Of a stretch of DNA of 64,000 bases, positions 31,868 to 43,446 are shown one piece after another. The notes under the pieces are model-generated. The model saw only the letters and a list, made by a program, of their open reading frames with translations, was not told where the DNA came from and did not search any database. The position numbers and the translations under genes were made by a program. The first letter of the stretch is position 1. Every line of letters begins with the position of its first letter. Source of the DNA: Brachionus plicatilis (taxonomy: Eukaryota > Rotifera > Eurotatoria > Ploima > Brachionidae); NCBI GenBank assembly GCA_010279815.1, contig QEOQ01000242.1, positions 174,475 through 238,474 on the forward strand, in the 5' to 3' direction.

Positions 31868-32819
31868 ATGCATAGTTTAAATGAAATGAAATTAATTAAA
31901 TGATCAAAAAATATTCAAATACCTAAATCAAATTTTCTTTGTGATTAATTTAATTTAACCAATAATTTAAAATTGAATTAAGTAGATCTAAGCATATTAA
32001 GAGCATATAATCAATTTCATCAGCATATAATGCATTGCTTTCAAACATTTCATTTTTACAAAAAATAAAGTCTTTTTCATTATAAGCAATTTTTTGAAGA
32101 CTTGTAATTTTGAATTAAAAAAATATTTGCAAAAAAATTTTATTATTATTACCAGGTAATAAGCAATAAGAGCATACGAAGATGCCTAATGCGTTTGCAG
32201 AAGTATCAGACAAAATTCCATTAATTTTCAAAATGTAGTCCAACATTTTTGAGTCTTTTGAATAGATAAAGCAGTTTGATAGTTAAAATATAACTCTTCA
32301 ATTGAATTTGAAAAAAAAATATCAGATTTTGGCTAATTTTTTTGTTAACCATATTCCACAAATTTAAAATTTGGATTTTTTAATAAAAGATTTTATTTTG
32401 AGAATAAATATTTTTTGTCAAAATTTGATTTGAAATGATTTTTAGGGATTTTTTCTTAGTATCCTATTCGGTCCTTGATATGGTTTTTGGAAAATGCCAA
32501 GATCGATATCCATTTGTTTAGGGAAAAATTGTGCTTGGAATTAAAATGGTTGTTGATTCTGAATAATCAATTGTTATTGAGGCACCAAAAAAAAAATAAT
32601 CAGTTTTGTCCGTAGAGAGATCTTTTGTATTCATCTTATGTTAAAAAAATCTTATCTTCTGAAAAATTTTGTTATTATTTAAATTTAAAGTTCAACTCTT
32701 TTATCAGTTTTTTTTTTAATTAAGTTTCTTTTCATTAATTTTATTTTTCTTTTTATAAATATTTGCCTTTAATATTTTCTAAGATCCATATTTTAAAATA
32801 ACTTTAGATTAACACCTCT
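31868..32819. other. AT-rich stretch, nothing recognised
   Basis: Lies between the MITE B copy and the serine protease relic. Minus-strand remnants of that protease's C-terminal half may be present around 32450-32600, but I could not verify any motif. Confidence 0.4.
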
Positions 32820-33366
32820 ATAACCACAACCTTTCCCCCAACAAATTAATCTTAGTTGGTAAAAGTCTGTAATCAGGATCACTCAAAATTGGAATTTCAA
32901 TTTCCATTAAATCATTTGGATAAAGCGATATTTATATTTGAATATTTCATTGAATATTTCAATAACATTTTATTATTTAAATTGATTTTTTACATAAAAT
33001 TTTATTATTTTTAAACAAGATTTTATTATTCAATATTTTTTTGCAAAAATAAGAAAATTTTGGATTTTGATTTAAGATTAACTTTGAAAGATGTTGCGAA
33101 AAAAGCTTTAAGTTTATAAATTATCTCATTTTTAATGAAATTTATATTAATTAACAATTCAAGAATATTTTATTTCCATTAAATGAATTTTACATAATTT
33201 TGAAAATTTAGTCGTAAGATTTTTTAATTTTTTCAATTGAATATTAATAAAATATTTTGTTTAGTCTTGCTCCTCGAATTTCATTTATTCTTCTGCCACA
33301 TTCGAGAGGATTAATCACATATTCACCACGTGAAAAATTTACATTTAATTCCAAAGATAAATTAAA
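32820..33366 (-). pseudogene. Trypsin-like serine protease relic (right copy)
   Basis: The exon piece 33366-33244 (preceded by TTTTTAG) reads ...VINPLECGRRINEIRGARLN then KIFY-stop. It is the intact-Cys version of the propeptide in the left copy, but the IVGG start of the mature enzyme is lost. Further along the same strand (32929-32820) SLYPNDLMEIEIPILSDPDY matches the segment of trypsin-family proteases that follows the catalytic Asp loop (LxEVxIPIxS). No catalytic residues can be shown, and stops interrupt it. The leader exon (MVSKQIIKFLVLN plus TGA) is at about 33470-33425 and carries the same stop as in the left copy. Confidence 0.5.
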
Positions 33367-34327
33367 CTAAAAATCGATTATTAAAAGTAAATATTTGAAA
33401 ATTTTTTAGTAAGCCTACCTGTAAAATGATCAATTTAATACCAAAAATTTTATTATTTGTTTTGAAACCATTTTAATGGAAAATTATATTTTAACACCAT
33501 CATTTTTATTCTTTTCTTTTTGCTTATCCTCATTGTTTCGCATCATTAGTTATTTTGTTTAATTTCGTACAAAATTAGTATTTTTCCTTAAACAAAATCG
33601 CAAATGATTTCTATGAATTACCAATGTTTTGAGATGAGTTTCAATAGTCAGATGAATTTAAAAAAATAAATTTTTGAAAAACAGTTTAGCACTTTTAAAA
33701 TTCTTTATTATAGGTATCGCCTAAACCTTTATTTCAGGTTAAGATATAATTTTTTACAGTGATCTATATTGCTCACCAACTACAAACCAATATTTAACTA
33801 CCAAATACAGCTAATATTAAACATCAAGAACTTGCATGATCTAGTAACGATAGTAAATCGAATTGACGATTTGAACAAATTGTTCGATTTATTCTTATTT
33901 ATATTTAAACTAAAATAAAATTTATTTTCTAATTTAAACAACAAAAATTAAATTGCATTATTGACTTAAAAAAGTTTAAATATTATTTAAATAATTTTTT
34001 ATTTAAAAAAAATAATTTGATTTAATAAAAAAAGTTTATTTGATTAAAAAAAATATTCATTTAATTTATAATTATTCGATTTAAAAAGAACTAAAAAAAA
34101 AAACGAAACTAAATTTATAAAAATTTTGTATTGATAAAAATTACAAAAAAAAATTGACTAATTTAAATTTTCAGAAATTACTAAAATTTTATCTACATTA
34201 TCAGGTTTGAGTCTGTTTCTTCCTTCTCTAATAGTGTTTCCAGCTGCTGAAAACAGTTGTTCTGAATGGAAAAGAATTTATTTGCACAATTAGGTAATTA
34301 GGTTTAACAATTTATACTTCATCGCCT
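33244..34327 (-). repeat. Right arm of the 1.1-kb inverted duplication
   Basis: Inverted copy of 21331-22406 with the same gene order on the minus strand. It lacks the family A MITE found in the left arm and retains more of the protease exon. A further partial copy of its spacer (TACAAACCAATATTTAACTA region) sits beside it at about 34336-34427. Confidence 0.85.
34158..34268 (-). pseudogene. hAT transposase C-terminal fragment (right copy)
   Basis: Same 36-codon fragment as 21447-21557 on the other strand, including the stop. Confidence 0.7.
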
Positions 34328-34335
34328 CACCTTCA

Positions 34336-34427
34336 CCTCACCAACTACAAACCAATATTTAACTACCAAATACAGCTAATAACAAACATCAACAACTTGC
34401 ATGATCTAGTAACGACAACATTTTTAG
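34336..34427. repeat. Extra partial copy of the duplication spacer
   Basis: CCAACTACAAACCAATATTT through TGCATGATCTAGTAACGA repeats about 33772-33855 in direct orientation, with a few changes, directly outside the right arm. Confidence 0.6.
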
Positions 34428-35040
34428 CAACCTCCCCTGTTTGCCAAAAAATACTGGCTGTAATTTGGGATGCCAGCTTGGTGGTTTAAATTATGACAGT
34501 TTAAAATGTTCAGGCTAAAATCGGAGATCAAAAATAAGTTTAATATTTTTTCAAAAAAATTACGAACAAAGAATCTAAAAACACATCATTGAAAAGAATC
34601 GGTTGTGACTAAAACGCAGACCCGTTTGCAAATCAATATTTGCAGACCCTACATTTTTTCGAGAAGGAAGATTTTTTTAATAATCTTAAATATACCAAAT
34701 TGTAGCAAATTTTATGCTCTTTAAGAAAACGTTATGCTTTTTTAACATTTTATATAAAGTTTCGGTTGATATTGAGCAAAAATGTGTTGAAACCCCTTAA
34801 AAAAGTGTCTGCAGACCCCTTCTTATTGAAAAATCAAAAAATATAACTTAACTTGATAAAAAAAATTTTTTTTTTTAATACTAAAAATTCGCTAATAAAA
34901 AGTTTAATTTCTTTTTCCAAAATTTAATTTTCTTAATTGACATTCTTTATAGGCCAATCACCTACCAGCAATAAAAATCAACATCAACTAGCGAAAACCT
35001 CAACAACTACCAACGACATAACTACAAGACTAAAATTCGT
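34428..35040. other. AT-rich stretch, nothing recognised
   Basis: Contains two GCAGACCCC(T)-type motifs (about 34650 and 34812) but no coding or repeat structure that I can name. Confidence 0.4.
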
Positions 35041-36277
35041 TATTATTTATTTATTTATTTATTTTTTTTCTGTACCGAGCTAGAGCTTTTTCAGAATAAA
35101 TCATAAAAAAAAAAAATAAATAAAATTAAAATAGAGTTAATAAATTTAAAAAAAATGAAAAGAAAGTTTAAAAGACATATATTGTAGTAGGTTGTTTACA
35201 TAGTTGGAGCTTCGTGAAAAAAAGAGGAAATAGTAAGGTAGCAATTCTACATTGGAGTTGGGTATTCAATATATCTTGATTCGAAACCTTCTTTGTATTC
35301 CTCCACCAGCTCCATTCTATTCCATTAGTCTAACAGTTAATGGAATAGAATGACTCAGTCCTGTCCCAACAAATATCTCACTCAACTTAAAAAGTCGATT
35401 CGAGACTGTTAGTAATTTAAGTTTATTAAAAGCCTCATGATGCACCATGTTGGAGGGAGTATCATATTTTAACATAAGGATAGATCTGACTGTTGTATTC
35501 TGAACTGCTTGTAGTTTTTTGATATCATTTTCTGAAAATGAATTCAAGCAAGGAAAAAAATAGTCTAAAATTGATCCAACTAAAGATTTATATAAATTTC
35601 CTAGTGTGTTTTTATTAAGACCCCATTTTTTGTTTGACAATATCTTAATAATATTTAGCCTTTTTTGCAGCGTTCTTTAATTTCGACTACTAGTATTATA
35701 AAATTTACCTTGGAATCAAATTTAATACCAAGAAACTTGATTTCTTTCTGGCTCACTATTCTGTTTCCATAAATTTTTAAGTTAAGATTATCACTCTCTT
35801 TCTTGTACTTAGAAAATACCACTGAACATGACTTTTCAACTGATATCTTCATTTTCCACTTAATAAGCCATTGTTCTAGTTCGTTGGTGTATTTATTAAT
35901 CTTATTTTCTAGGTTCCCCTTTTTGTTTTAAATGAAGAATGTAACTAGACCATCTGCGAAAAGAAGAGAGTATTCATTATTTGTTTTGTTTCTTTTTGGG
36001 ATGTCATTAATATATATACTAAATAAAAGAGGACTAATTACTGAGCCTTGAGGAACACCTGAAGTTATTGGGTATTCTTCCCTCAGATGGTCATTCACAT
36101 TTACCTTAAATGTTCTGGTGTCTAAAAAGGATCTAATCCAGTTAGTCAAGTATTGAGGTGAATTCATTTTAATCAATTTAAAAAGTAAACCTTCATGCCA
36201 AACCCTATCAAAGACTTTAGAAATATCAAAAAACAGGCAGCAAACTCTTTTTTTTCTTTAAAATGATTCCACAATTT

Positions 36278-37418
36278 GGGTCTATTGCAATATGTGACCA
36301 GCTGGTCACTTAATATGTGACCATTGATTCCTACTTAATTATGTGATCAGGACTGTTCACCTATTAAGTGACCAGTAAATAAGTGACCAAAGATTTCAAA
36401 AAAAATTAATATTAAAAAGTTTATTAAAATATGTGACCAAAAAAAATTATACTTGGCCAAGTGAAAAAATATGTGACCAAATATTAAATTATGTGACCAA
36501 ATAAAGAAACTAAAAAAAATTAGTGTTTTTTTGAAATATGTAATTTTAAACCCTTTATTATTATTTATTATTGAATTGAATTAACCTCCTTTAAGGATAA
36601 GTAAAAGAAAATAAAGATAAAATTTTTTTTTTTTTTTTTTTTAACCCTTTCCCATTTCGAAATAATTTCCACAATGTGGACATTCTACCGGATTTTTTTA
36701 CCACTTAAATGCTTATTCACAGTTTGAAGTGTTTTTTTTGAACTTTTTGGTTCATTTAATGAATCAATCTCGTATTGCAAGCTTTTATATTTGACACTTG
36801 ATAAACTAATTGTTTCAAGTTTATTATTTATTGCCTCTAAACGATCACTAATAGTTGTATGATATCGGCGTCTATATTTCTCTTCATCCGACGATCTTAC
36901 ATTGTTTCCTTCATGAATACTAATATTGACCTTTTCACTAGATTCGTCTTGAACAAAATTAGCTTCATTCTCGAATATTATATTACCGTCAACTTCATCA
37001 GCATCATTCTCAGAATCACCATCATAAACATTAGATACAGGATTATTAGTCATTATAGTTACTTGCTTAGTACTTGGTTCTGAAACAGAATCCTCAACAT
37101 TGACAATATTTGTTTTTTAAATTTTTGTTTATGAAAATTAAAAAAGTGAAGCAAAATTTAGTCAACTTTTTCAATTTTAAATTTTATTATTGATTTTCGT
37201 ATTGTTTAAAATAATTTAATAAAAATTTATTAGGTGACCAATAAAAAATTTAAGTGACCAAAAAATATTTTATGTGACCATGTTTTTTTAATCTTTAATT
37301 TTTTTTTGGTCACTTATTTACTGGTCACTTAATAGGTGAACAGTCCTGATCACATAATTAAGTAGGAATCAATGGTCACATATTAAGTGACCAGCTGGTC
37401 ACATATTGCAATAGACCC
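36278..37418. mobile_element. DNA transposon with about 115-bp perfect TIRs and 8-bp target duplication
   Basis: The element begins GGGTCTATTGCAATATGTGA and ends with the exact inverse. The inverted repeats match for roughly 115 bases. It is bounded by CACAATTT at 36270-36277 and 37419-37426, an 8-bp duplication as made by hAT-type (and some other) transposases. Both ends carry many copies of a TATGTGACCA / AAGTGACCA motif in subterminal position. The interior encodes one acidic coiled-coil-like frame and no transposase. It lies within the reverse-transcriptase region of the LINE. Confidence 0.92.
36685..37053 (-). CDS. Unrecognised acidic protein carried by the TIR element
   Basis: A 122-codon minus-strand frame starting at ATG 37053; the open frame extends a little further upstream (VEDSVSEPSTKQVTIM). 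It is Asp/Glu/Asn-rich in the first half, then a basic RRRYHTTISDRLEAINNK segment followed by a heptad-like helix (LETISLSSVKYKSLQYEIDS) and a Lys-rich tail. No catalytic or zinc motif is present. It could be a structural or DNA-binding accessory of the element or a remnant of the N-terminus of its transposase. I do not recognise a family. Confidence 0.45.
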   Translation of the reverse strand: MTNNPVSNVYDGDSENDADEVDGNIIFENEANFVQDESSEKVNISIHEGNNVRSSDEEKYRRRYHTTISDRLEAINNKLETISLSSVKYKSLQYEIDSLNEPKSSKKTLQTVNKHLSGKKIR

Positions 37419-37954
37419 CACAATTTTTTGAATTAAAAAGAATAGATTATCTGATGTTCGCCGGTGTTTACTAAATCCCGACTGCTCCTGGATAAAAAGC
37501 GAATTTTGTTCCAAAAATTTATATTATCTTGAATAAACTATTCTTTCCAAAAACTTTTCTAAACAACTAGTTATACTAATTGATCTATAATTTAAAGGAT
37601 CTTGTAAATTAGAGGCCTTTTTTTGAATCATAGTAATGTTCGAAGTTTTCCACGCTTTCGGAACTCTACCTTCTCGAAGAGATAAGTTAATAAGTTCTGT
37701 GATTTCTATTAATGAATTTCTAGGTAAGTTTTTTTTACATTAAATTATAAATTTGGTTTGGTCCTGATGCCGCATCATTTTTCGATCTTTTTAAAGCCAT
37801 AACATATCAAAACAGTTTTCATTTTATTCAAAAATGCCAATAATACATGTAAAAATTTCGATATGATTAATTTATGGATCTATATTAACCCGTCTAATCA
37901 AAAATGAATTTGTCAAATATAAAAAATTCATTTCGACCTATGAAAAATGAATGA

Positions 37955-38612
37955 CTTATATTTTTTCGTGCTATAATATTTTAATTCTTTGCTATAATAA
38001 AAAAAAATAAAATGATATAAAAATTAACAGAAATGATATAAACTAAAAAATAAAATTGATATATAATTGACACAATCTGATATAATAAATAATACCTGTG
38101 ATATAAAATAAAAATACCGATGCTATAAAATTATATGTAATTATGTGTAAATTATATTAAATGTAAATTCCAGGACGATTCCTTTGAAATATATTTAGAC
38201 GATGATGATGATGAATCAATGGAAGAAATTACAACAAATATTTTGGAAGAAAGAACACAACATAATGATGAAACTGGCTCAAGCGATCGTCATGATTTTG
38301 TTGTAACAGTATCAGATAATGAGAAAATATTGATCCTATTGTAGTTGCAAAAAAAAGAGGAAGACCAGCTGGCTCAAAAAATAAACCAAAAGATCAATTA
38401 ACCGGGTCTAATACTCATAAAAGACCAAAAAGAAAATAGTTGACCTTTTTTTCTTTGTTTTTTTTTTAATTTTTTTATTTTTATATCATTTGTATATTTA
38501 TTATACTAGAAAAATAAAGAATTATAGCAGAAAATAATAAAATAAAAATAATATTCTTATAGCATTATTTTTTTATAGCAAACAATTAAATTATTATAGC
38601 ACGAAAAATAAG
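37955..38612. mobile_element. Small TIR element with TGCTATAA motifs and an AT-hook frame
   Basis: Termini CTTATATTTTTTCGTGCTAT (left) and the inverted ATAGCACGAAAAATAAG (right) match over about 40 bases with small indels. GCTATAAT/GATATAA motifs recur in both subterminal regions. The flanks on both sides share an AATGAATTYGTCAAATATA sequence (37903; 38619), a possible longer duplication. The interior holds the acidic/AT-hook frame below. Confidence 0.55.
38174..38439 (+). pseudogene. Acidic / AT-hook protein fragment
   Basis: After a splice-acceptor-like TTCCAG (38168-38173) the plus strand reads an Asp/Glu-rich segment (IYLDDDDDESMEEIT) to about 38343, where it stops. One base over, the frame continues with KKRGRPAGSKNKPK, an AT-hook, to a stop at 38437-38439. 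A single-base change would account for the break. It may be a DNA-binding accessory of the small element; I do not recognise a full-length relative. Confidence 0.45.
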
Positions 38613-38696
38613 ACCCAAAATGAATTCGTCAAATATAATTAAAAGTTAAGTATTTAATTAAATGTCATACATTTATTTAATTTGTCATATAAAATA

Positions 38697-38778
38697 TTAA
38701 ATGTCTAATAAAAAAATAAAATGTCTAATAAAAAATAAAATGTCTAATAAAAAATAAAATGTCTAATAAAAAAAAAAA
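38697..38778. repeat. Short tandem repeat, four units of about 20 bp
   Basis: AAATGTCTAATAAAAAATAA-type unit repeated four times immediately downstream of the MULE frame. Confidence 0.8.
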
Positions 38779-40440
38779 TTATTTATTCAAAGACTTATTC
38801 ATTTTTGCTGGTCTCCCTGTGCCACGAATTTTATTTAGAGGTACGGTATACGCTGTTTCTGGGAAATCTTGGATTAGATTGATATCTGAACTGTTCGCGA
38901 TACCAATTATGTGTTTGCATATGTAATTCTTGTGCCAATATGGGCATGTACAAGTGCTCATCTTCCAATTATCATGATTTAATTGTATAACTCGTAGTTT
39001 TTGATACTCGCTACTTAACTCTAAAAATGTATTCCAGTTACATTGATTAACCGACAACAAATAATCTTTGCACATTTGTTTGTTAATCTCATGTATTGTA
39101 TTCGTTGATTGAGCTTGTGTTGAAATAGTTGCTTGTTCAAGTTTAGGTTTTGGTTTACGACCACGCTTTTTGGGTAGTGTTTGCTGTATTTCATCTGGTT
39201 CAATAATTTGTGTACATTGTCTACCTGGAATGACTTGATTATACGAACTTCGTTGTACAAAATAATATAGCTGTGTTCTAATTTTGATCTTCTCTACCTT
39301 CATATTTAGCAATGACCATTGATAACCCCGTGTATATTCCGACAATGAAACTTTTGGTTCAACAGAAAACATACTTGTGTCAACAACTTGTTCACTTCTT
39401 ACAAATGACCAATGGCCAATAACATTTTTATCTAGTGCCTCTAAAAAAACATCTAATTTCATTGTTTTACGCTCGCATAAATCTTTGAGTCTACTGTTTG
39501 TTGATTCTAGTGCATTGTTTGTTATCGGATGACCAAGCGCTATCCCACAGTACCAACCTTTTACTGACGATTCGAACCATTGCTTTTTGAAATAATCAAT
39601 AAATGGCGATGCATTAGAGTTATTTTCGTATTTTGATTCGAAAAGTTGGGATGCTTTGTCGAACATTTTCTCAGTAACACACATTTGTAGGCAAAATGTT
39701 ATTTATTGTACATTTTTATATTTTTACATTTTTGAGAGAAAAAAAAAATCTCAAAATCAAAAAATCTACAAAAATTTTCATTCAAGAAAAGTAATAATAA
39801 ATTCGCAATTAATTAAAAGGGATTTTCAAAAAATTATCCTTGGTTTTTACATTAAAATTTTTCTAAAACTCCTTTTTAAGTAATTGCGAATTTTTTATTA
39901 CTTTTCTTGAATGAAAATTTTTTTAGATTTTTTGATTTTGAGATTTTTTTTTCTTCTCTCAAAAATGTAAAAATGTAAAAATATAAAAATGTACAATAAA
40001 TAACATTTTGCCCATTTGTAATGAATTGATGTCTGCTAATAATTCATTTTTGAGTTTATCGTCTTTCATTTGCATTTAGTTTGGTTTGAGTTACATGAGT
40101 TACATGAAACCAACACATGATACGCTTTTCAAGATTGAAAACTTTTTTGAATCCATTGTGTATAGCTGGGGCACCGTCGGCTAAAAGAATGGTTGCATTT
40201 ATTTCATGATTAAATAGACGATTTACTGAGTCTTTTAAAGCTTTAAAAATAAATTCATAGTCTTCCTCTGTTTCACCTTTTGCAATTGCAATACCAAACG
40301 GATGAAATTTCTTTTCTCTGTCGCATGAACCTACAAGCATTCTGGGTATTTTTGCCAAACCAATTTGTGTGTACTGTCATTTATGTGCATGATGAGCAAG
40401 TTTTGAAATTGTGAAAGAACAATCAGGCTTTCCGAGTCTC
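38779..40440 (-). pseudogene. MULE transposase with SWIM finger, split by a MITE
   Basis: From high to low coordinates: NDSTHKLVWQKYP (about 40400-40365; first catalytic Asp) sits one frame from 40358-40056, which has LVGSCDREKKFHPFGIAI, the second Asp in LLADGAPAIHNGFKKVF and the CWFHV motif. A 10-base tandem duplication near 40090 disturbs the frame. A 323-bp MITE interrupts at 39690-40012. The remainder (39684-38779, 301 codons) contains the third acidic region (NNALESTNSRLKD), an AT-hook KKRGRKPKPK and a SWIM finger CTCPYWHKNYICKHIIGI. The gene order and motifs are those of Mutator-like elements. With two frameshifts and an insertion it is inactive. Confidence 0.85.
39690..40012. mobile_element. 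323-bp palindromic MITE inside the MULE gene
   Basis: Starts GGCAAAATGTTATTTATTGT and ends with its inverse. The arms pair over most of the length (about 130 bases each). It is bounded by CATTTGTA (39682-39689; 40013-40020), an 8-bp target-site duplication. The short ATG-led frame at 39656-39883 is incidental. Confidence 0.9.
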
Positions 40441-40535
40441 CTCTTCGACAAAAAAGTTTATATCAGCTTTCCAATTAAGGGAAATAATCATAAAAAGATG
40501 AAACATGCTTGCCTATTATAAGAAAGTAGAATTAT

Positions 40536-40766
40536 TATTATTATTATTTATTTCAAAAAACACCACTTGGGTGATGAAAGTAAAAAAAAAATCAAGTTAC
40601 AAAAAATAAAAATAAAAAAAAAAAANNNNNNNNNNNNNNNNNNNNNNNNNNNNNNNNNNNNNNNNNNNNNNNNNNNNNNNNNNNNNNNNNNNNNNNNNNN
40701 NNNNNNNNNNNNNNNNNNNNNNNNNNNNTCTGTATTTCTTATGGCGTGAAAAATGAAATAAAACGA
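40536..40766 (-). mobile_element. Short retroposon (LINE/SINE-like) with 16-bp target duplication, partly unsequenced
   Basis: AAGAAAGTAGAATTAT occurs at 40520-40535 and again at 40767-40782. Between the copies lie an ATTATTATT-rich tail, a CACCACTTGGGTGATGAAAG segment, an A-rich run, an assembly gap (40626-40728, 103 N) and a short remainder. Long variable target duplications and a simple-repeat tail are typical of LINE-driven insertions. Confidence 0.6.
40626..40728. other. Assembly gap (103 N)
   Basis: Unresolved bases inside the retroposon, after an A-rich run. Confidence 1.
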
Positions 40767-40784
40767 AAGAAAGTAGAATTATAT

Positions 40785-40946
40785 TCAAGAAAATATAACA
40801 AACTTCAAACCTCCTCTTCCGTCAAAGTTAAAATTTTCTCCTCCAATTTTTTTAAATTTTATTAATTGTTCATTTGCATACTTTATCGAAAGACAATTTA
40901 ATTCAACCAGAAACAAATCAGCATCCCTCCAAGTTATGTTAAAATC
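40785..40946 (-). pseudogene. Unrecognised exon-like fragment
   Basis: After TTTTAG (acceptor-like) at about 40947-40952 the minus strand is open for about 53 codons with non-random composition: DFNITWRDADLFLVELNCLS followed by KYANEQLIKFKKIGGENF and a Gly-rich end, stopping at the retroposon target site. It looks like a genuine protein-coding remnant cut by the insertion, but I cannot place it in a family. Confidence 0.3.
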
Positions 40947-41034
40947 CTAAAATTATATGCTAAAAGTATTTGTGTTAAGCATTCACAATTAAATTTAAAA
41001 AAGAAATTCAAGTAATAAATTCCAGATAAGTATT

Positions 41035-41263
41035 AAAATGAAAATAAAACTTTACAAAAAATCAGTTAAATAGATTAAAAATCGATTTTATCAATGGATT
41101 GAGAAAATGTTTCTTCAATTTTTTTTATTTTCTAAATCTACGTTGCATGTAAAGCATGTTACATTACAATTTTTTAAATTAAACCAAAGATTTATTTTAA
41201 TATCCAAAGATAAACTTTTGAAATTGAAATGATATTTTGAATTGATCATCAACTTCAAGATGC
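41035..41263. mobile_element. MITE family A, right half
   Basis: Ends GATCATCAACTTCAAGATGCC-like terminus at 41263 and follows the right arm of the complete copy (22720-22949) with scattered differences. The left half is missing. Confidence 0.7.
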
Positions 41264-41867
41264 CATCAAATTCTCTACAAAATGGTCGGTCCCTGTTTTA
41301 GCAAAAGCCACCAAAATAGGGTATGAAAAAATTTTTAAAAAGTTTAAAAAATTTTATTAAATAAAGGCTAACAAAAAAAAAAAATAAGAACAAAACTCTA
41401 AAATTCATTTATAGAAAAAAAAATTGCTAAAAAATTAAAGCATTTGAAAAATTCCTCAAAACAAAAGTAGTCGAAAGTAAAAAGAAACAACAAAAAAAAA
41501 GAAGAAGAATATGAGTAGAACCGATTGATAGATGGAGAGAGATAGAGAGAGAAAAAATCAATATAAATCCGCATTGATCACATTTCTATTTTTGGTCGAA
41601 TAGGAGTGAGCATTGGGCTGCAAGTGTTGGTTGGCGAGCGTCTTGTGGACCGTGTTCACGTCAAGCATCTTGGCCGATGCATAACTGGCCAGGCCATAGT
41701 GCCCATCCTTGTGTCCTTTTAGAATCCAATTAAAATATGAACCCTCTATATTTGTGTGTGTGTGTGAATGTGTGTGATGTGGTGTGGTGTTGAGAGTGTG
41801 CGCCAATTAATAGAGCAATGTACAAAACGGCCGGCCTAGCACTGATCAAATCACTGGGCCAGCTCGA
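41264..41867. other. 3' flank of the kinase gene
   Basis: From about 41560 upward composition shifts to the higher G+C of the kinase gene. It includes a (TG)n tract at 41755-41785 and a minus-strand frame 41558-41806 after the kinase stop. Probably 3' untranslated sequence; the lower part is plain AT-rich DNA. Confidence 0.4.
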
Positions 41868-43358
<1,491 letters not shown>

Positions 43359-43394
43359 TTAGTTTATTTTTAGAACGACATGAGTTTATTTTTA

Positions 43395-43431
43395 GGGGGA
43401 GGGGAAGGGGGGGGGGGTGGGGGTGCAGGGG
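43395..43431 (+). promoter_or_regulatory. G-run cluster upstream of the kinase gene
   Basis: Runs of 5, 4, 11, 5 and 4 G within 40 bases, about 105 bases upstream of the kinase ATG. The pattern could fold as a G-quadruplex on the plus strand. A regulatory role is only a guess. Confidence 0.4.
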
Positions 43432-43446
43432 CACTTTATAATATTA

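Larger units (their letters stand above)
35041..37790 (-). pseudogene. LINE reverse transcriptase, split by a TIR element
   Basis: Reading from high to low coordinates: 37790-37427 carries the finger region (VPKAWKTSNITMIQKKAS, then LNYRSISITSCLEKF and EQSGFSKHRRTSDNL). A DNA element interrupts (36278-37418). Then 36250-35928 has the FFDISKVFDRVWHEGL block, the SGVPQGSVISPLLFSIYIND block and FADGL in place of the catalytic FADD. Next come the connection frames 35852-35655 and 35640-35317. The 3' end has CTGTACCGAGCTAGAGCTTT and a (TTATT)n tail at 35041-35095. Several stops and frameshifts are present in addition to the Asp-to-Gly change, so it is inactive. Related 3' ends are at 23262 and 45250-45325. 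Confidence 0.85.

Noticed and set aside
38660..38780. Possible CRISPR-like array in the 20-bp tandem units
   Set aside because: Units are contiguous without spacers, AT-rich, and sit beside a transposon in a eukaryotic genome.
40567..40788. Open frames through the second N block
   Set aside because: Mostly undetermined residues within a retroposon.
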